From contig NZ_LT607413.1 of the NCBI RefSeq assembly GCF_900091495.1, positions 4,913,001-4,977,000 on the forward strand: DNA of 64,000 nt, in the 5' to 3' direction. Shown here in pieces: positions 1 through 8,790 of the stretch. A program made the position numbers and the translations under genes. The notes beneath the pieces were generated by a model. That model had not been told where the DNA came from, searched no databases, and saw nothing but the letters and a program-made list of their open reading frames with translations. Position 1 is the stretch's first letter. Every line of letters starts with the position of its first letter. Source of the DNA: Micromonospora echinospora (lineage in GTDB: Bacteria; Actinomycetota; Actinomycetes; Mycobacteriales; Micromonosporaceae).

Positions 1-1
1 T

Positions 2-1561
2 GGCACCTGGTACAAGAACCGCTATCCCGGGTGCCGTTTCGACTCGGAGTCCTACACCTATCAGTACTCCTTCTCGGAGGAACTGCTGAGCGAGTGGGAC
101 TGGACCGAGAAGTTCGCGGCCCAACCCGAGACTCTGTCCTACCTGGAGTACGTCGCCGACAAGTTCGACCTGCGGCGGCACATCACCTTCAACGCGCGGG
201 TGGTGCGCGCCGAGTGGTCCGAGGACGACTGGCGGTGGACTGTCTCGTTCGAGGACGGGTCGCGGATCCGCGCGAAGTTCGTGCTCTACGCGATGGGCCT
301 GCTCTCCGTCCCGACCTATCCGCGGGTGGCCGGCCGCGACTCGTTCCAGGGGCTGGAAACCCACACCTTCGACTGGCCGGAGGGCTACGACGTCACCGGC
401 AAGCGGGTCGCCGTCATCGGAACCGGTGCCAGCGGCGTCCAGGTCATCACCGACGTCGCCGACAAGGTCGACCAGCTCTACGTGCTCCAGCGGGACGCCA
501 ACTGGTGCGCCCCCCTCGGCAACGCCCCGATCAGCCCCGAGGAGATGGCGGAGCTGAGAGCCCGGTACGAGGAGATCTTCGCCTGGTGCCGGGAGACACC
601 CGCCGGCTTCATCCACCGTCCCGACCGGACGCTGTCGACCGACGTCAGCAGGGAGGAGCGCCTACGGCACTGGGAGGAGCTGTACAACGGCCAGGGCGCC
701 GGGCTCTACATGGGCAACTACCGCGACTGCATCATGGAACCCGGCCCGAACCGCGAGCTGTCGGAGTTCGTGGCCAGCAAGATCCGCCAGCGGGTCCGGG
801 ACCCGGAGGTGGCCGAGCTGCTGATCCCCAAGGACCACGGCTTCGGGACCAAGCGGGTCGCCGGTGAGTCGGGTTTCTACGAGGTCTTCAACCAGCCGAA
901 CGTCGAGCTGATCGACCTGATGGCCCAGCCGATCCAGGAGGTGACCGAGACCGGGATCCGACTGGACACCGGCGCCGGCACGGTCCGTGATCTCGAGCTG
1001 GACGTGATCGTCTACGCGACCGGCTTCGACGCGGTGACGGGACCCTTCGACCGGATCGAGATTATCGGCACCGACGGCGTCCGGCTGAAGGAACGCTGGA
1101 AGGACGGGCCGGAAACCTGCATCGGCGTCCAGGTCAACGGCTTCCCCAACATGTTCGTCCTGGTCGGGCCCCAGTCCGGATCGGCTACCGCCAACTTCCC
1201 TCGGGGCATCGAGGACGTGGTGAACTGGATGACCGAGACCGCACGTCACATCCAGGAGCACCGGATCGGACGCTTCGAAGGGCGCCGCGAAGCGGAGCTG
1301 GACTGGCTGGAGCACGTGCGCGAGGTGAACGCCAAGCTCCTGCTGTCGCAGACCCAGTCGTGGTTCAACGGTCACAACATCAACCTGGACCGCGACGATC
1401 GCCCACGGGTGATGGTCTATCTCGGTGGGGCCCCGCGTTACCGCCGCCGCCTTCAGGCAGAGGTGGAAGGCGGATACCCGAGCTTCCGGCTGACGGTCGA
1501 CCCCACGACCGCCGAACCGGCGCGCGTGGGCGTGGTGACCGGGTTGGCGTCCGACAAGTGA
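2..1561 (+). CDS. Flavin-containing (Baeyer-Villiger type) monooxygenase, 5' end missing
   Basis: The reading frame is open from base 2 and its start lies before the window; 519 residues are visible of a family usually 530-600 long. The Baeyer-Villiger fingerprint FxGxxxHxxxWP is intact as FQGLETHTFDWP (visible residues 115-126). It is followed by the NADPH-binding Rossmann motif VIGTGASGVQ (about residue 139). The opening GTWYKNRYPG also matches cyclohexanone-monooxygenase-like enzymes. Family members use NADPH, FAD and O2 to insert oxygen next to ketones or to oxidise heteroatoms in the cytosol; the substrate cannot be read from sequence. etfBA and an F420 oxidoreductase follow within 2 kb on the same strand, so it may belong to one oxidative catabolic unit with them, which is inference. 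Confidence 0.88.
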   Translation, partial: GTWYKNRYPGCRFDSESYTYQYSFSEELLSEWDWTEKFAAQPETLSYLEYVADKFDLRRHITFNARVVRAEWSEDDWRWTVSFEDGSRIRAKFVLYAMGLLSVPTYPRVAGRDSFQGLETHTFDWPEGYDVTGKRVAVIGTGASGVQVITDVADKVDQLYVLQRDANWCAPLGNAPISPEEMAELRARYEEIFAWCRETPAGFIHRPDRTLSTDVSREERLRHWEELYNGQGAGLYMGNYRDCIMEPGPNRELSEFVASKIRQRVRDPEVAELLIPKDHGFGTKRVAGESGFYEVFNQPNVELIDLMAQPIQEVTETGIRLDTGAGTVRDLELDVIVYATGFDAVTGPFDRIEIIGTDGVRLKERWKDGPETCIGVQVNGFPNMFVLVGPQSGSATANFPRGIEDVVNWMTETARHIQEHRIGRFEGRREAELDWLEHVREVNAKLLLSQTQSWFNGHNINLDRDDRPRVMVYLGGAPRYRRRLQAEVEGGYPSFRLTVDPTTAEPARVGVVTGLASDK

Positions 1562-1607
1562 CCGGGCGAGCGAGAGCAGCACCAAACAGGAGGGTCGTCG
1601 AAGCGCG

Positions 1608-2387
1608 ATGAACATCGTCGTACTCGTCAAGCAGGTGCCCGATTCGGGCGCGGACCGCAACCTGCGCAGTGACGACAACACCGTCGACCGCGGTTCGGCG
1701 AACAACGTGATCAACGAGATGGACGAGTACGCCATCGAGGAGGCGCTGAAGATCAAGGAGGCGCACGGCGGCGAGGTCACCATCCTGACCATGGGTCCGG
1801 ACCGGGCGAGCGAGTCGATCCGCAAGGCGCTCTCCATGGGGCCGGACAAGGCCGTCCACGTGGTGGACGACGCGCTGCACGGCTCCTGCGCGGTGGCCAC
1901 GTCGAAGGTCCTCGCCGCCGCTCTGGCCACGCTGAACGCGGATCTGGTGATCTGTGGTGCGGAGTCGACCGACGGTCGGGTGCAGGTGATGCCGCACATG
2001 CTCGCCGAGCGGCTGGGTGTCGCGGCGTTGACCGGTGCGCGCAAGCTCATTGTCGACGGCGGCCAGCTGGCGATCGAGCGGCAGACCGAGGAGGGGTACG
2101 AGGTGGTCACCGCCTCGACCCCGGCCGTGGTCTCCGTGTGGGACACCATCAACGAGCCGCGCTACCCGTCCTTCAAGGGCATCATGGCGGCCAAGAAGAA
2201 GCCCGTGCAGACCCTCTCCTTGGCCGACCTGGGCGTCGTGCCGAGCGAGGTCGGCTTCGACGGCGCGACCAGCACCGTGCTGGAGCACAGCAAGCGCCCG
2301 CCGCGCTCCGGCGGCGAGAAGGTCACCGACGAGGGCGACGGCGGCGTCAAGCTGGTCGAGTTCCTCGCCACCGAGAAGTTCGTGTGA
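1608..2387 (+). CDS. etfB: Electron transfer flavoprotein beta subunit
   Basis: This 259-residue protein has the usual EtfB length and begins with the typical MNIVVLVKQVPD. It contains the conserved VICGAESTDGRVQVMP region and the late IMAAKKKP segment. EtfB pairs with EtfA, binds AMP and helps carry electrons from FAD-dependent dehydrogenases to the respiratory chain in the cytosol. An AGGAGG sequence lies about 13 bases before the ATG. etfA follows after 12 bases, so the two are clearly cotranscribed. The family assignment is certain. The partner dehydrogenase is not in the window, and the upstream monooxygenase does not need ETF, so the link between them is only positional. Confidence 0.96.
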   Translation: MNIVVLVKQVPDSGADRNLRSDDNTVDRGSANNVINEMDEYAIEEALKIKEAHGGEVTILTMGPDRASESIRKALSMGPDKAVHVVDDALHGSCAVATSKVLAAALATLNADLVICGAESTDGRVQVMPHMLAERLGVAALTGARKLIVDGGQLAIERQTEEGYEVVTASTPAVVSVWDTINEPRYPSFKGIMAAKKKPVQTLSLADLGVVPSEVGFDGATSTVLEHSKRPPRSGGEKVTDEGDGGVKLVEFLATEKFV

Positions 2388-2399
2388 GGGGTCAGGGAC

Positions 2400-3359
2400 A
2401 TGTCTGAGGTTCTCGTCGTCGTCGAAGCCACCCGGGAGTTCGGCGTCAAGAAGGTCACCCTGGAGATGCTCACCCTCGCCCGCGAGTTGGGCACTCCTGC
2501 CGCGGTCGTTCTCGGTTGTCCGGGTGTGGCCGAGACGTTGAGCGCCAAGCTCGGCGAGTACGGGGCGGAGAAGATCTACGCCGCAGAGAGCGAGGAGATC
2601 GACGGCTACCTGGTGGCCCCGAAGGCCACCGTCCTGGCGGAGCTGGTCGGTCGGGTGCAGCCTGCGGCCGTGCTGCTCGCCTCGGCCCAGGAGGGCAAGG
2701 AGATCGCCGCCCGGCTCGCGGTCAAGCTGGACAACGGCATCCTGACCGATGTGGTCGGGCTCGCCGCCGACGGCACCGCCACGCAGGTGGCGTTCGCCGG
2801 TTCCACGATCGTCACGTCCAAGGTCACCAGAGGCCTGCCGCTGGTCACCGTCCGGCCGAACTCGGTCACCCCGGTCCCGGCGGCGGCCTCCCCGACGGTG
2901 GAGCAGCTCACCGTGCAGGTCGGTGAGGCCGACAAGCTGGCGACGGTCGTGGAGCGGGTGGCGGAGCAGAAGGGTTCGCGGCCGGAGTTGACCGAGGCGT
3001 CGATCGTGGTGTCCGGTGGTCGGGGCGTCGGCAACGCCGACAACTTCAAGCTGGTCGAGGAGTTGGCCGACCTGCTTGGTGGTGCGGTCGGGGCGTCCCG
3101 GGCGGCGGTGGATTCCGGTTACTATCCGCATCAGTTCCAGGTGGGTCAGACCGGTAAGACGGTCTCTCCACAGTTGTATGTGGCATTGGGTATCTCGGGT
3201 GCGATCCAGCACCGGGCGGGTATGCAGACCTCGAAGACGATCGTCGCGGTCAACAAGGACGGCGAGGCGCCGATCTTCGAGCTGGCCGACTTCGGGGTGG
3301 TGGGTGACCTGTTCAAGATCGTCCCGCAGGTCGCCGAGGAGATCCGCAAGCGCACGTGA
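2400..3359 (+). CDS. etfA: Electron transfer flavoprotein alpha subunit
   Basis: This 319-residue protein has the family length. The N-terminal domain begins [18 protein letters not shown]. The C-terminal FAD domain carries SGGRGVG (about residue 203) and the diagnostic stretch [20 protein letters not shown] followed by IQH, which holds FAD in EtfA. The C-terminus [15 protein letters not shown] is typical. It forms the heterodimeric electron carrier with the etfB product, whose gene ends 12 bases upstream. Codon use matches etfB and there is no sign of damage. Confidence 0.97.
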   Translation: MSEVLVVVEATREFGVKKVTLEMLTLARELGTPAAVVLGCPGVAETLSAKLGEYGAEKIYAAESEEIDGYLVAPKATVLAELVGRVQPAAVLLASAQEGKEIAARLAVKLDNGILTDVVGLAADGTATQVAFAGSTIVTSKVTRGLPLVTVRPNSVTPVPAAASPTVEQLTVQVGEADKLATVVERVAEQKGSRPELTEASIVVSGGRGVGNADNFKLVEELADLLGGAVGASRAAVDSGYYPHQFQVGQTGKTVSPQLYVALGISGAIQHRAGMQTSKTIVAVNKDGEAPIFELADFGVVGDLFKIVPQVAEEIRKRT

Positions 3360-3414
3360 CGGGCGGCACCGCCGAACCGACCAGCCCGTCCCGTTACCCG
3401 AACAGGAGTAGGAC

Positions 3415-4095
3415 GTGACAGCTCTCCCACCCGAGTCGCTCGCCGGCAAGACCATCGCGGTCCTGGGTGGCACCGGCCCGCAAGGCCGTGGCCTGGCCCG
3501 GCGATTCGCCGCCGCCGGGCTGACGGTGGTCATCGGTAGTCGCGACCGGGAGCGCGCCGCCGGCACCGCCAGCGAGCTGACCGGGGCGACCGGCCGTCGT
3601 GTGTCCGGCACGGACAACGCCGGCGCGGCCGCTGCCGGGGACATCGTGGTGATCGCCGTGCCGTGGCAGGGCCACGCCGACCTGCTCAAGGAGTTGGTCA
3701 CCGTGCTGGCGGGCAAGCTGGTGGTCGACTGCGTCAACCCGCTCGGCTTCGACAAGCAGGGGGCCTACGCGCTCGCCGTCGAGGAGGGGTCGGCGGCCCA
3801 GCAGGCACAGGCGCTGCTGCCGGAGAGCACCGTGGTCGGGGCGTTCCACAACGTCAGCGCGGTCAAGCTCGACGACCCCAAGATCGCCTCGGTCGACACC
3901 GACTTGCTGGTGCTGGCCGACGTAAGAGAGGCGAGCGACCTGGTGCAGGAACTCGCGAGTTGCATCCCCGGCGTACGAGGCGTGTACGGGGGGCGGCTCC
4001 GCAACGCGCACCAGGTCGAGGCGCTGACCGCGAATCTCATCAGCGTGAACCGGCGGTACAAGGCGCACGCGGGGATCCGGATCACCGACATCTGA
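3415..4095 (+). CDS. NADPH:coenzyme F420 oxidoreductase (Fno/NpdG family), copy 1
   Basis: This 226-residue protein starts at GTG 3415, with AGGAG about 7 bases upstream. The N-terminal dinucleotide motif [14 protein letters not shown] and the NADP-selecting SRDRERA after beta-2 are typical of F420-dependent NADP reductases. CVNPLGFDK and the late [13 protein letters not shown] also match. The family transfers hydride between NADPH and F420 to supply or drain F420H2. It sits 55 bases after etfA and may be in the same transcript. A second homologue (40933-41628) lies in the catabolic cluster; the two share motif order but differ clearly in sequence, so they are paralogues rather than a recent duplication. 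Which direction it runs is unknown. Confidence 0.85.
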   Translation: MTALPPESLAGKTIAVLGGTGPQGRGLARRFAAAGLTVVIGSRDRERAAGTASELTGATGRRVSGTDNAGAAAAGDIVVIAVPWQGHADLLKELVTVLAGKLVVDCVNPLGFDKQGAYALAVEEGSAAQQAQALLPESTVVGAFHNVSAVKLDDPKIASVDTDLLVLADVREASDLVQELASCIPGVRGVYGGRLRNAHQVEALTANLISVNRRYKAHAGIRITDI

Positions 4096-4337
4096 CCGGC
4101 GTCGCGCGGCGGTCGCCCACGGCATCGCAGGCGAGCGCTCGCGACTCCTGGCCATGGCGCGACGGTGCACAGCCCCCGTCCCCGTGCGGTAGCGAATTCG
4201 CGCAGGGACGGCCCGTCACCGTTGCGGCTCTCTCGCGTCTCGTCGCGGTCGACCACGGCAGGTACCGCCGAGGGCCTTCGGCACTGCCGCGACGGCGGCC
4301 GACTCCAGTCAGCTGCGATCGGCCGGCGGACGTACCG

Positions 4338-4667
4338 TCATGGGTTCTCGGCGAGGAAGGCCGCGAGGGGGGCGAGGAGCCGGGCCGGTGCCCGGTTGAT
4401 GCCGTCGTGGCCGCAGCGTGGCACCGGTAGCACCCGCATCCGGGGCAAGGCGGGTTTCAGGGCCGCCGCGATGGCGGGATAGTGCGGCGGGCCGGCCTGC
4501 CCGTAGGCGAACAGCACCTCGGCGGTGACCCCCGCGTACTGCTCGGGCGGCCCGTCGTGCGCCGCGACCTGGGCGGCCTCGTCGAGGGTGGGGTTGAGCA
4601 GGTCGGCCATCGTCCGGCTGACGCGGATCCGCAGGAGCAGCCGACAGATGGCGGTCTGGGCGCCCAT
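4338..4667 (-). pseudogene. C-terminal remnant of an alpha/beta hydrolase
   Basis: The frame reads 109 residues that match only the last third of an alpha/beta-hydrolase. They include the strand and loop VTAEVLFAYGQAGPPHYP, the catalytic-histidine region VLPVPRCGHDGINRAP, and a closing helix LLAPLAAFLAENP. The nucleophile elbow (GxSxG) and everything before it are missing upstream. There is no credible start or ribosome site. It lies in a stretch where several other unrelated gene ends are packed together, so I read it as a decayed fragment. Confidence 0.6.
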
Positions 4668-4729
4668 CGGCAGTCGTGTGGTCGGGAGCGGCGGGTCGCC
4701 CAGGGTCGGGCACTGCTGGTAGACACCGG

Positions 4730-4872
4730 GAGTGGCGTACCAAAGCGCTGGATTCTCCGGAAGGGATCTATGCAGTGTGGCGGGACGCGGTTGAACGGTC
4801 GCGTGAGCTGGTGGCCGAGGTCATCAAGGAACGTGGGCTTGTCAGACCGGCATCGTTTCCCTGGCCGGACGG
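4730..4872 (+). pseudogene. Fragment of a DinB/DUF664 family protein
   Basis: About 48 residues on the + strand, including EWRTKALDSPEGIYAVWRDA and SRELVAEVIKERGL, look like the middle of actinobacterial DUF664 (DinB-like, mycothiol-transferase related) proteins. The match ends at FPWPDGRR, just before the metal-ligand helix expected in the family. There the sequence runs directly into a different gene fragment on the other strand. Both ends are missing, so it cannot make a working protein. Confidence 0.5.
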
Positions 4873-5065
4873 TCGCCGGCCCTTGCCCATCGGTGCGAAG
4901 AGGTCGACCAACAGCTCGGGGAAGCAGTCCCCGGTCATCGCGCCGTCCGCGCGGCGTCCGAGTTCGAAGTCGAGGAAGAGCCCGCCGTTGCCGCACAGGA
5001 TCGACAGTCGCGGAGTGGTTGCCGGCGGCCTCTATCGTCCGCAGGGCGGTGACCTTCACCGTCAC
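4870..5065 (-). pseudogene. Fragment of a DapA (dihydrodipicolinate synthase) family aldolase, frameshifted
   Basis: On the minus strand one frame gives VTVKVTALRTIEAAGN, and a neighbouring frame continues RLSILCGNGGLFLDFEL then RRADGAMTGDCFPELLVDLF. This order matches the C-terminal half of the DapA/N-acetylneuraminate lyase family, where a glycine-rich segment is followed by RGADGxMTG and PELLVD. A frameshift near base 5000 separates the two parts. The schiff-base lysine region is absent. The fragment abuts the DUF664 fragment at about 4870, so a deletion probably joined them. Confidence 0.5.
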
Positions 5066-5352
5066 TCCTGCTGCCAGCCCGCCTTTCCCAGGAGCCCCAG
5101 AACGGTCTGCGTCAGCGCGAAGAACGCCCAGAGGAACGCCCAGTACTGCATGGGGATCGAGTACAAGCGGTGTTCATTGTGGTAGGTCTTCGGGTCGTCG
5201 GTGCGGTTCACCCGCCGCCCGACGAACCACGTCGCGATACCGGCCACGAGGAAGCCGCAGGGTACGCCGGGGTAGCCGCCGAGCTGGTATCCCACGGCGA
5301 CCGTGACGGCGGGAAAGATGACCGCCAGGATGCCAGCGCCCGACCACCACAT
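5062..5352 (-). CDS. Small membrane protein of unknown function
   Basis: I place the start at the ATG giving MWWSGAGILAVIFPAV; the upstream extension of the frame is not membrane-like. The 96-residue product has two hydrophobic segments near the N-terminus (about residues 5-22 and 27-41), a basic polar middle with GRRVNRTDDP and YHNEHRLYSIP, and a third segment with YWAFLWAFFALTQTVLGLLG. The MWW start, the GRRxN motif and the IPMxYW motif recall a family of short uncharacterised actinobacterial membrane proteins. Neighbours are gene fragments, so context gives no function. It appears intact. Confidence 0.6.
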   Translation of the reverse strand: MWWSGAGILAVIFPAVTVAVGYQLGGYPGVPCGFLVAGIATWFVGRRVNRTDDPKTYHNEHRLYSIPMQYWAFLWAFFALTQTVLGLLGKAGWQQE

Positions 5353-5763
5353 GTCGTCTCCAGCGATCGACGGCAGGACGGGCCTCAGCCTATCGAAACC
5401 CCACCCACCGGGGTCCCATCGGAGTACCTGATCGCAGCCTACGGAGGTCAGATCCGCGTCCACCGACGCCGCCGCGATCTGGCATCAGTGGCGGGAGAAA
5501 CAATGGTCGGACAATCCCTTCTCCCAGCGACTCAGGATCTTCGAGAAGCAGGGATACTCCAGCCTGACCTGGACCAACACCGCCCCGGCTGCAGGAGCCG
5601 GTACCAAACGGGACCAGATCCATGCGATGCGTATTTGTGGCAGCGGCGGGCGGTGACGGTCTCGATGCGGGTCATGTCGGCGGGCGACGGGTTACAACTA
5701 CCTGCTGCGCACCGTCATTGCGGGCGACCGCGACCGCTCGTTGAGCACACCTTTGACGCGTTA
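5353..5763. other. No intact gene; one coding-like fragment
   Basis: No intact gene is visible. On the + strand, bases 5432-5656 read 74 residues with natural-looking codons, including IWHQWREKQWSDNPFSQRL, then a stop. I do not recognise the family and see no start or ribosome site. It may be one more remnant of the degraded region. Confidence 0.25.
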
Positions 5764-6111
5764 CTACAGGCTGCTCTCCTGCATCGCGGTGGCGACCGCG
5801 ATGACCCAGCCACGGCCCGGTACCCCGAGCTGGGTGCCGGTGGTGACGATCGCCGCCGCGTTGGCGACCTGATCGCCGTCCCACTCGCCGATCGCCGGCC
5901 AGACGCCGGGCATCCTCGGCGGGCTGGGGGCGGTGGAACTCGCTGACGGAAGGTAGATCGGTAGGCAGGTCCCGGCGGCGGTACCGCCGCCGAGCAGGCC
6001 ACCCAGCCCACCCGCGCAGAGCACGAACACGTGCCGGATGAACGACGGGGACCTGTACGGAGCGCCCTGGTACGGCACGTACGTGGCAGGGCGGATGATC
6101 CAGTTCAACAC
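5764..6111 (-). pseudogene. Truncated transglycosylase-like gene from a conjugative/integrative element
   Basis: The protein has a hydrophobic N-terminal part (FVLCAGGLGGLLGGG) and then EWDGDQVANAAAIV, LGVPGRGWVIAVATAMQESS and a stop. The second half matches the start of the lytic-transglycosylase-like domain common in actinobacterial conjugative elements. In those proteins the sequence continues through LRNL and a GLFQQRPS motif. All of that is missing here, so the enzyme would lack most of its fold. The catalytic glutamate region (QES) is the last part left. It supports the view that an integrative conjugative element once lay here. Confidence 0.6.
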
Positions 6112-6272
6112 CTCATCGCCGTATGCGAACGCACGCCGTCGTATCCGCGCCTGGCTGCGTGAGAGCAGCCTCGGGACGCGTCTTCCTCGGGGTTGTGGTC
6201 AGCGGACCGGGATGCTTGCCGCCCGCCTCGGTCATCCGCACCGGCGAGGTCGGCCGTTGAATCGGCTGGAGG

Positions 6273-6836
6273 TCACGTCTGCTCGAACTCGTGCAGGTAC
6301 TCGGCCAGGTCGAGGACGGTTGCGAGCACCGGCGAATCGACGCTCGCCCGGATCAGATCGACCTGCTCGTCCCCGCGTTGACCGTCGAGGATGACGACGA
6401 CGAAGTCGGCCGGAAGCAAGCGGTGGATGCCGCCCTGGCGAGCGGTCGCGGTCATCGCCCTGCAGACCCGGGCCATGGCGCCGTCGTGTGCCACCTCGAG
6501 TGCGCCCGCCGCCTTGCCTCGTTCGGCGTCGGTGCGGTTGGGCGAGAGGAACTCCTCGGTGAGGCGGTGGTACCACGGCCGCATCGCCTCGCTCGCGGCG
6601 TCCAGGACGTCCCACCGCCATTCCGGCGGGGCGAACCGCGTTGAGTAACCGTGGTTCTGGTGCACCGCGGCCTCGGTGTTAGCGGCGAGAGCCGGCGGGA
6701 GGATTTCGATGTCGTCGCTGTAGAAGAGGTGGAAGGCCGCGGCGTACAGCCGCTCGCCCGGATGCGCCGCAGCGAGGTCGGCCAGGGCCTGGCATCCATT
6801 GTCATGCCATGCCGTCTCGAAGGCGTCCCAATCCAC
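6273..6836 (-). CDS. DUF4303-like protein
   Basis: This 187-residue protein starts with a GTG reading MDWDAFETAWHDNG. The middle holds RLYAAAFHLFYSDDIEILPP and ANTEAAV, which resemble DUF4303 proteins (a group often found beside polymorphic toxins, though its function is unproven). The C-terminal half has DFVVVILDGQRGDEQVDLI. A TAGCGT box lies a few bases upstream of the start, so the mRNA may be leaderless. It is divergent from the SUKH-like gene at 6888 with only about 50 bases between starts, so the two may share a regulatory region. The gene appears intact. Confidence 0.55.
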   Translation of the reverse strand: MDWDAFETAWHDNGCQALADLAAAHPGERLYAAAFHLFYSDDIEILPPALAANTEAAVHQNHGYSTRFAPPEWRWDVLDAASEAMRPWYHRLTEEFLSPNRTDAERGKAAGALEVAHDGAMARVCRAMTATARQGGIHRLLPADFVVVILDGQRGDEQVDLIRASVDSPVLATVLDLAEYLHEFEQT

Positions 6837-6887
6837 TGACGCACGCTACCGCGTCACCGGCTCACCGGCTGAAATTATGGTGGCTGG

Positions 6888-7400
6888 ATGATGACGGCCG
6901 ACCGTGAGATCGCGACTGCGCTGATCCCCCTCACGACCGGCGAATCGATCGTTCCGTACCCGGGCGTGTGGGCGGACACCCCGTACGAGGTGCGGGCCGG
7001 ACGGCCGGTGATCGCCGAGGATCCGGGCCTCAGCGCACTGGTCGTGGACCGCGACCGCGGCACGGTGCTGCTGCTCGACGGCCACGGCGAATCCGTGGTC
7101 AACAGTTCCCTGGCCGCGCTGGCCGAGTGCGCGCGCCGCTACTCGGCGGCGATCCGCACGTCCGACGCCGACGACGAAAGCTGGATAGCCATCGGTACGG
7201 ATCTGCTGGCGCAGATCCGTATCATCGACCCAGGCGTCGCCGACGCTGAGGACAGCTTCTGGGCCGTCGCCGCCGAGGAACTCGGATACGGCATGCACAC
7301 CCGGTCTGGATGTGACGGGCGCCGCGAGACGCGAGGAAGTGGACGGTGGTTGCCACGTCGTCCGGCGTACCGGCGCGGCCGGTGTGGGTGGCGGCGATGA
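6888..7400 (+). pseudogene. SUKH-like immunity-type protein with replaced C-terminus
   Basis: The first ~137 residues (to EELGYGM, ending near 7296) look like a genuine small globular protein. Residues such as TVLLLDGHGESVVNSSLAAL and the closing FWAVAAEELGYGM recall SUKH-4 type immunity proteins. After that point the frame runs antisense through an SDR remnant and yields an arginine-rich tail, so the natural C-terminus was lost at a junction at about 7297-7300. Only a short tail may be missing, so the product could still fold. TATGGT (6876-6881) lies 6 bases before the ATG and suggests a leaderless transcript. Confidence 0.45.
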
Positions 7401-7671
7401 GTTCGTCGCGGCGTTCGTCGGCGAGCTGGTCACGGAAGAACTCGGTGTCGGCGATGTACCCGGGCGCGACCACGTTGGCGGTGACTCCATGGGCCCCGAG
7501 TTGCGCGGCGAGATCGACGTTCCATGCCGCTACGGCCGCTTTGGCTGCTCCGTAGGCGCCGGCTCCCGTGTCCGCGGCGATTGATCCGATGGTGATGACA
7601 GATCCACCCCGGACGAGTCGTTCCCTGACCGCTGCGGTCGTCAGCACTGCGGTGAGGGCGCGAAGCTCCAG
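7300..7671 (-). pseudogene. Short-chain dehydrogenase fragment, both ends missing
   Basis: The frame matches the middle of a classical SDR. It has SVITIGSIAADTGAGAYGAA with the YxxxK catalytic pair, LGAHGVTANVVAPGYIADTE, and the late GRAGTPDDVATTVHFLAS. The N-terminal cofactor motif (TGxxxGIG) is absent because an IS5 element lies immediately upstream. The C-terminal ITGQxxxxNGG is absent because the frame ends at RHIQTG, where it meets the SUKH-like gene. It cannot encode a working enzyme. Confidence 0.7.
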
Positions 7672-7719
7672 TAGGACAGCCGTCGACCAAGACTCGAAGC
7701 CCCGCCCGGGAGCCTCGCC

Positions 7720-8500
7720 ATGCTGTCTTACCCCGCCACGATTCCGTTGTCCAGCCGCACCCTGAACCACCTCGCCGAACGCATCCGCGGCCACCGTAAA
7801 CAGCGCCGATCCCGGTGGCGGCGTCTCGAACCCGGCCGGCAGGCGCTGCTCGCTCTGGCCCATCTGCGTAACGGCGACACCTACACCCGACTCGCGGCCG
7901 GCTTCGAGATCGGCGTCGCCACCGCCTGGCGGTACGTGCAGGAAGCGATAACCCTGCTCGCGCCGGCCGCCAATGACCTGGCCACCGCCATGGAACGGAT
8001 CCGCCGACTGGCGTACGCGATCCTGGACGGCACCCTTTCCGACCGACCGGGTCGCCGACCAGCGGCCGTACTACTCCGGGAAACACAAGCACCACGGCAT
8101 GAACGTGCAGGTCATCGCCGATGCCGCTGGCCGGCTCGTCTGGGCTTCACCGGCGCTGCCCGGTTCGGTCCATGACCTGACCGCAGCCAGGACCCACGGC
8201 ATCGTCGAGGCGCTGACCAGGGCAGACGTGATGACCTTCGCCGATAAGGGCTACCAAGGAGCCCGCGGCAGCGTGCGCACTCCGTTCAAGCGGCGCCGCT
8301 TCCGCCCGAAGCTGTCACGCCGGCAGAAGGCCGTGAACCGCGCCCACGCGAAAATCCGCGCCCGCGGCGAACGCGCGATCGCCACCCTCAAGACCTGGAA
8401 GATCCTGACCAAGCTGCGCTGCTGCCCACGGCGAGCAACCCCGATCGTCCAGGCCGTCCTCGTCCTACACCATGTCGAAGCCAATCGCTACGCAGGATAA
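7720..8500 (+). mobile_element. IS5-type transposase gene (HTH plus DDE) with a frameshift
   Basis: The first part (ATG 7720) has a helix-turn-helix region, LRNGDTYTRLAAGFEIGVAT. It reaches the first catalytic aspartate in ILDGT and then leaves frame at about 8033-8045. The second part, one base forward, continues DRVADQRPYYSGKHKHHG, GSVHDLTAARTHGI, the second aspartate in FADKGYQG and the catalytic glutamate in RARGERAIATLKTWKIL, ending at 8500. Joined, this is a complete DDE transposase of the HARBI-like IS5 group. The shift fits a 2-base loss; a +1 programmed shift at CTTTCC is less likely but possible. I could not define terminal repeats. It separates the SDR fragment from whatever lay upstream. 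Confidence 0.75.
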
Positions 8501-8559
8501 AAAAGGCTGGTTCTGTGAGTGATCTTGGTGCGGTTCACGATGTGGCGAGGACGCGTTAG

Positions 8560-8709
8560 GCAGCTGACACCCGCCGGTTGATCCCGCTGCTGGGGCAGGT
8601 TCGGGTGCCCCGCACCGGCGGCGTGGGCCGGCCACGTGAGCGGCCCGCCAGGCAGAAGGGCCTGGTCGCCGTTGCCGGCACCTGGACGACCGAGCTGCAC
8701 CGGCAGTAG
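8560..8709 (+). pseudogene. Second IS5-family transposase fragment
   Basis: Between two stops the + strand reads LIPLLGQVRVPRTGGVGRPR then ERP, which resembles the LxPLLDxxxxxxGxxGRPRxRPD segment of IS5-group transposases. About 50 residues remain. The fragment follows the first IS directly, so this spot has probably taken several insertions. Confidence 0.4.
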
Positions 8710-8790
8710 AGAACGGACGTCCTCGCGAAAGGCGGGCAGTGGCCAGCGGATGCTGGGAACCTGGCCCACCGTACCGACATCCAAGCCGGT

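Noticed and set aside
1380..3755. Long minus-strand frame across etfBA
   Set aside because: Antisense of certain genes; composition is Arg/His/Asp-rich without any family signature.
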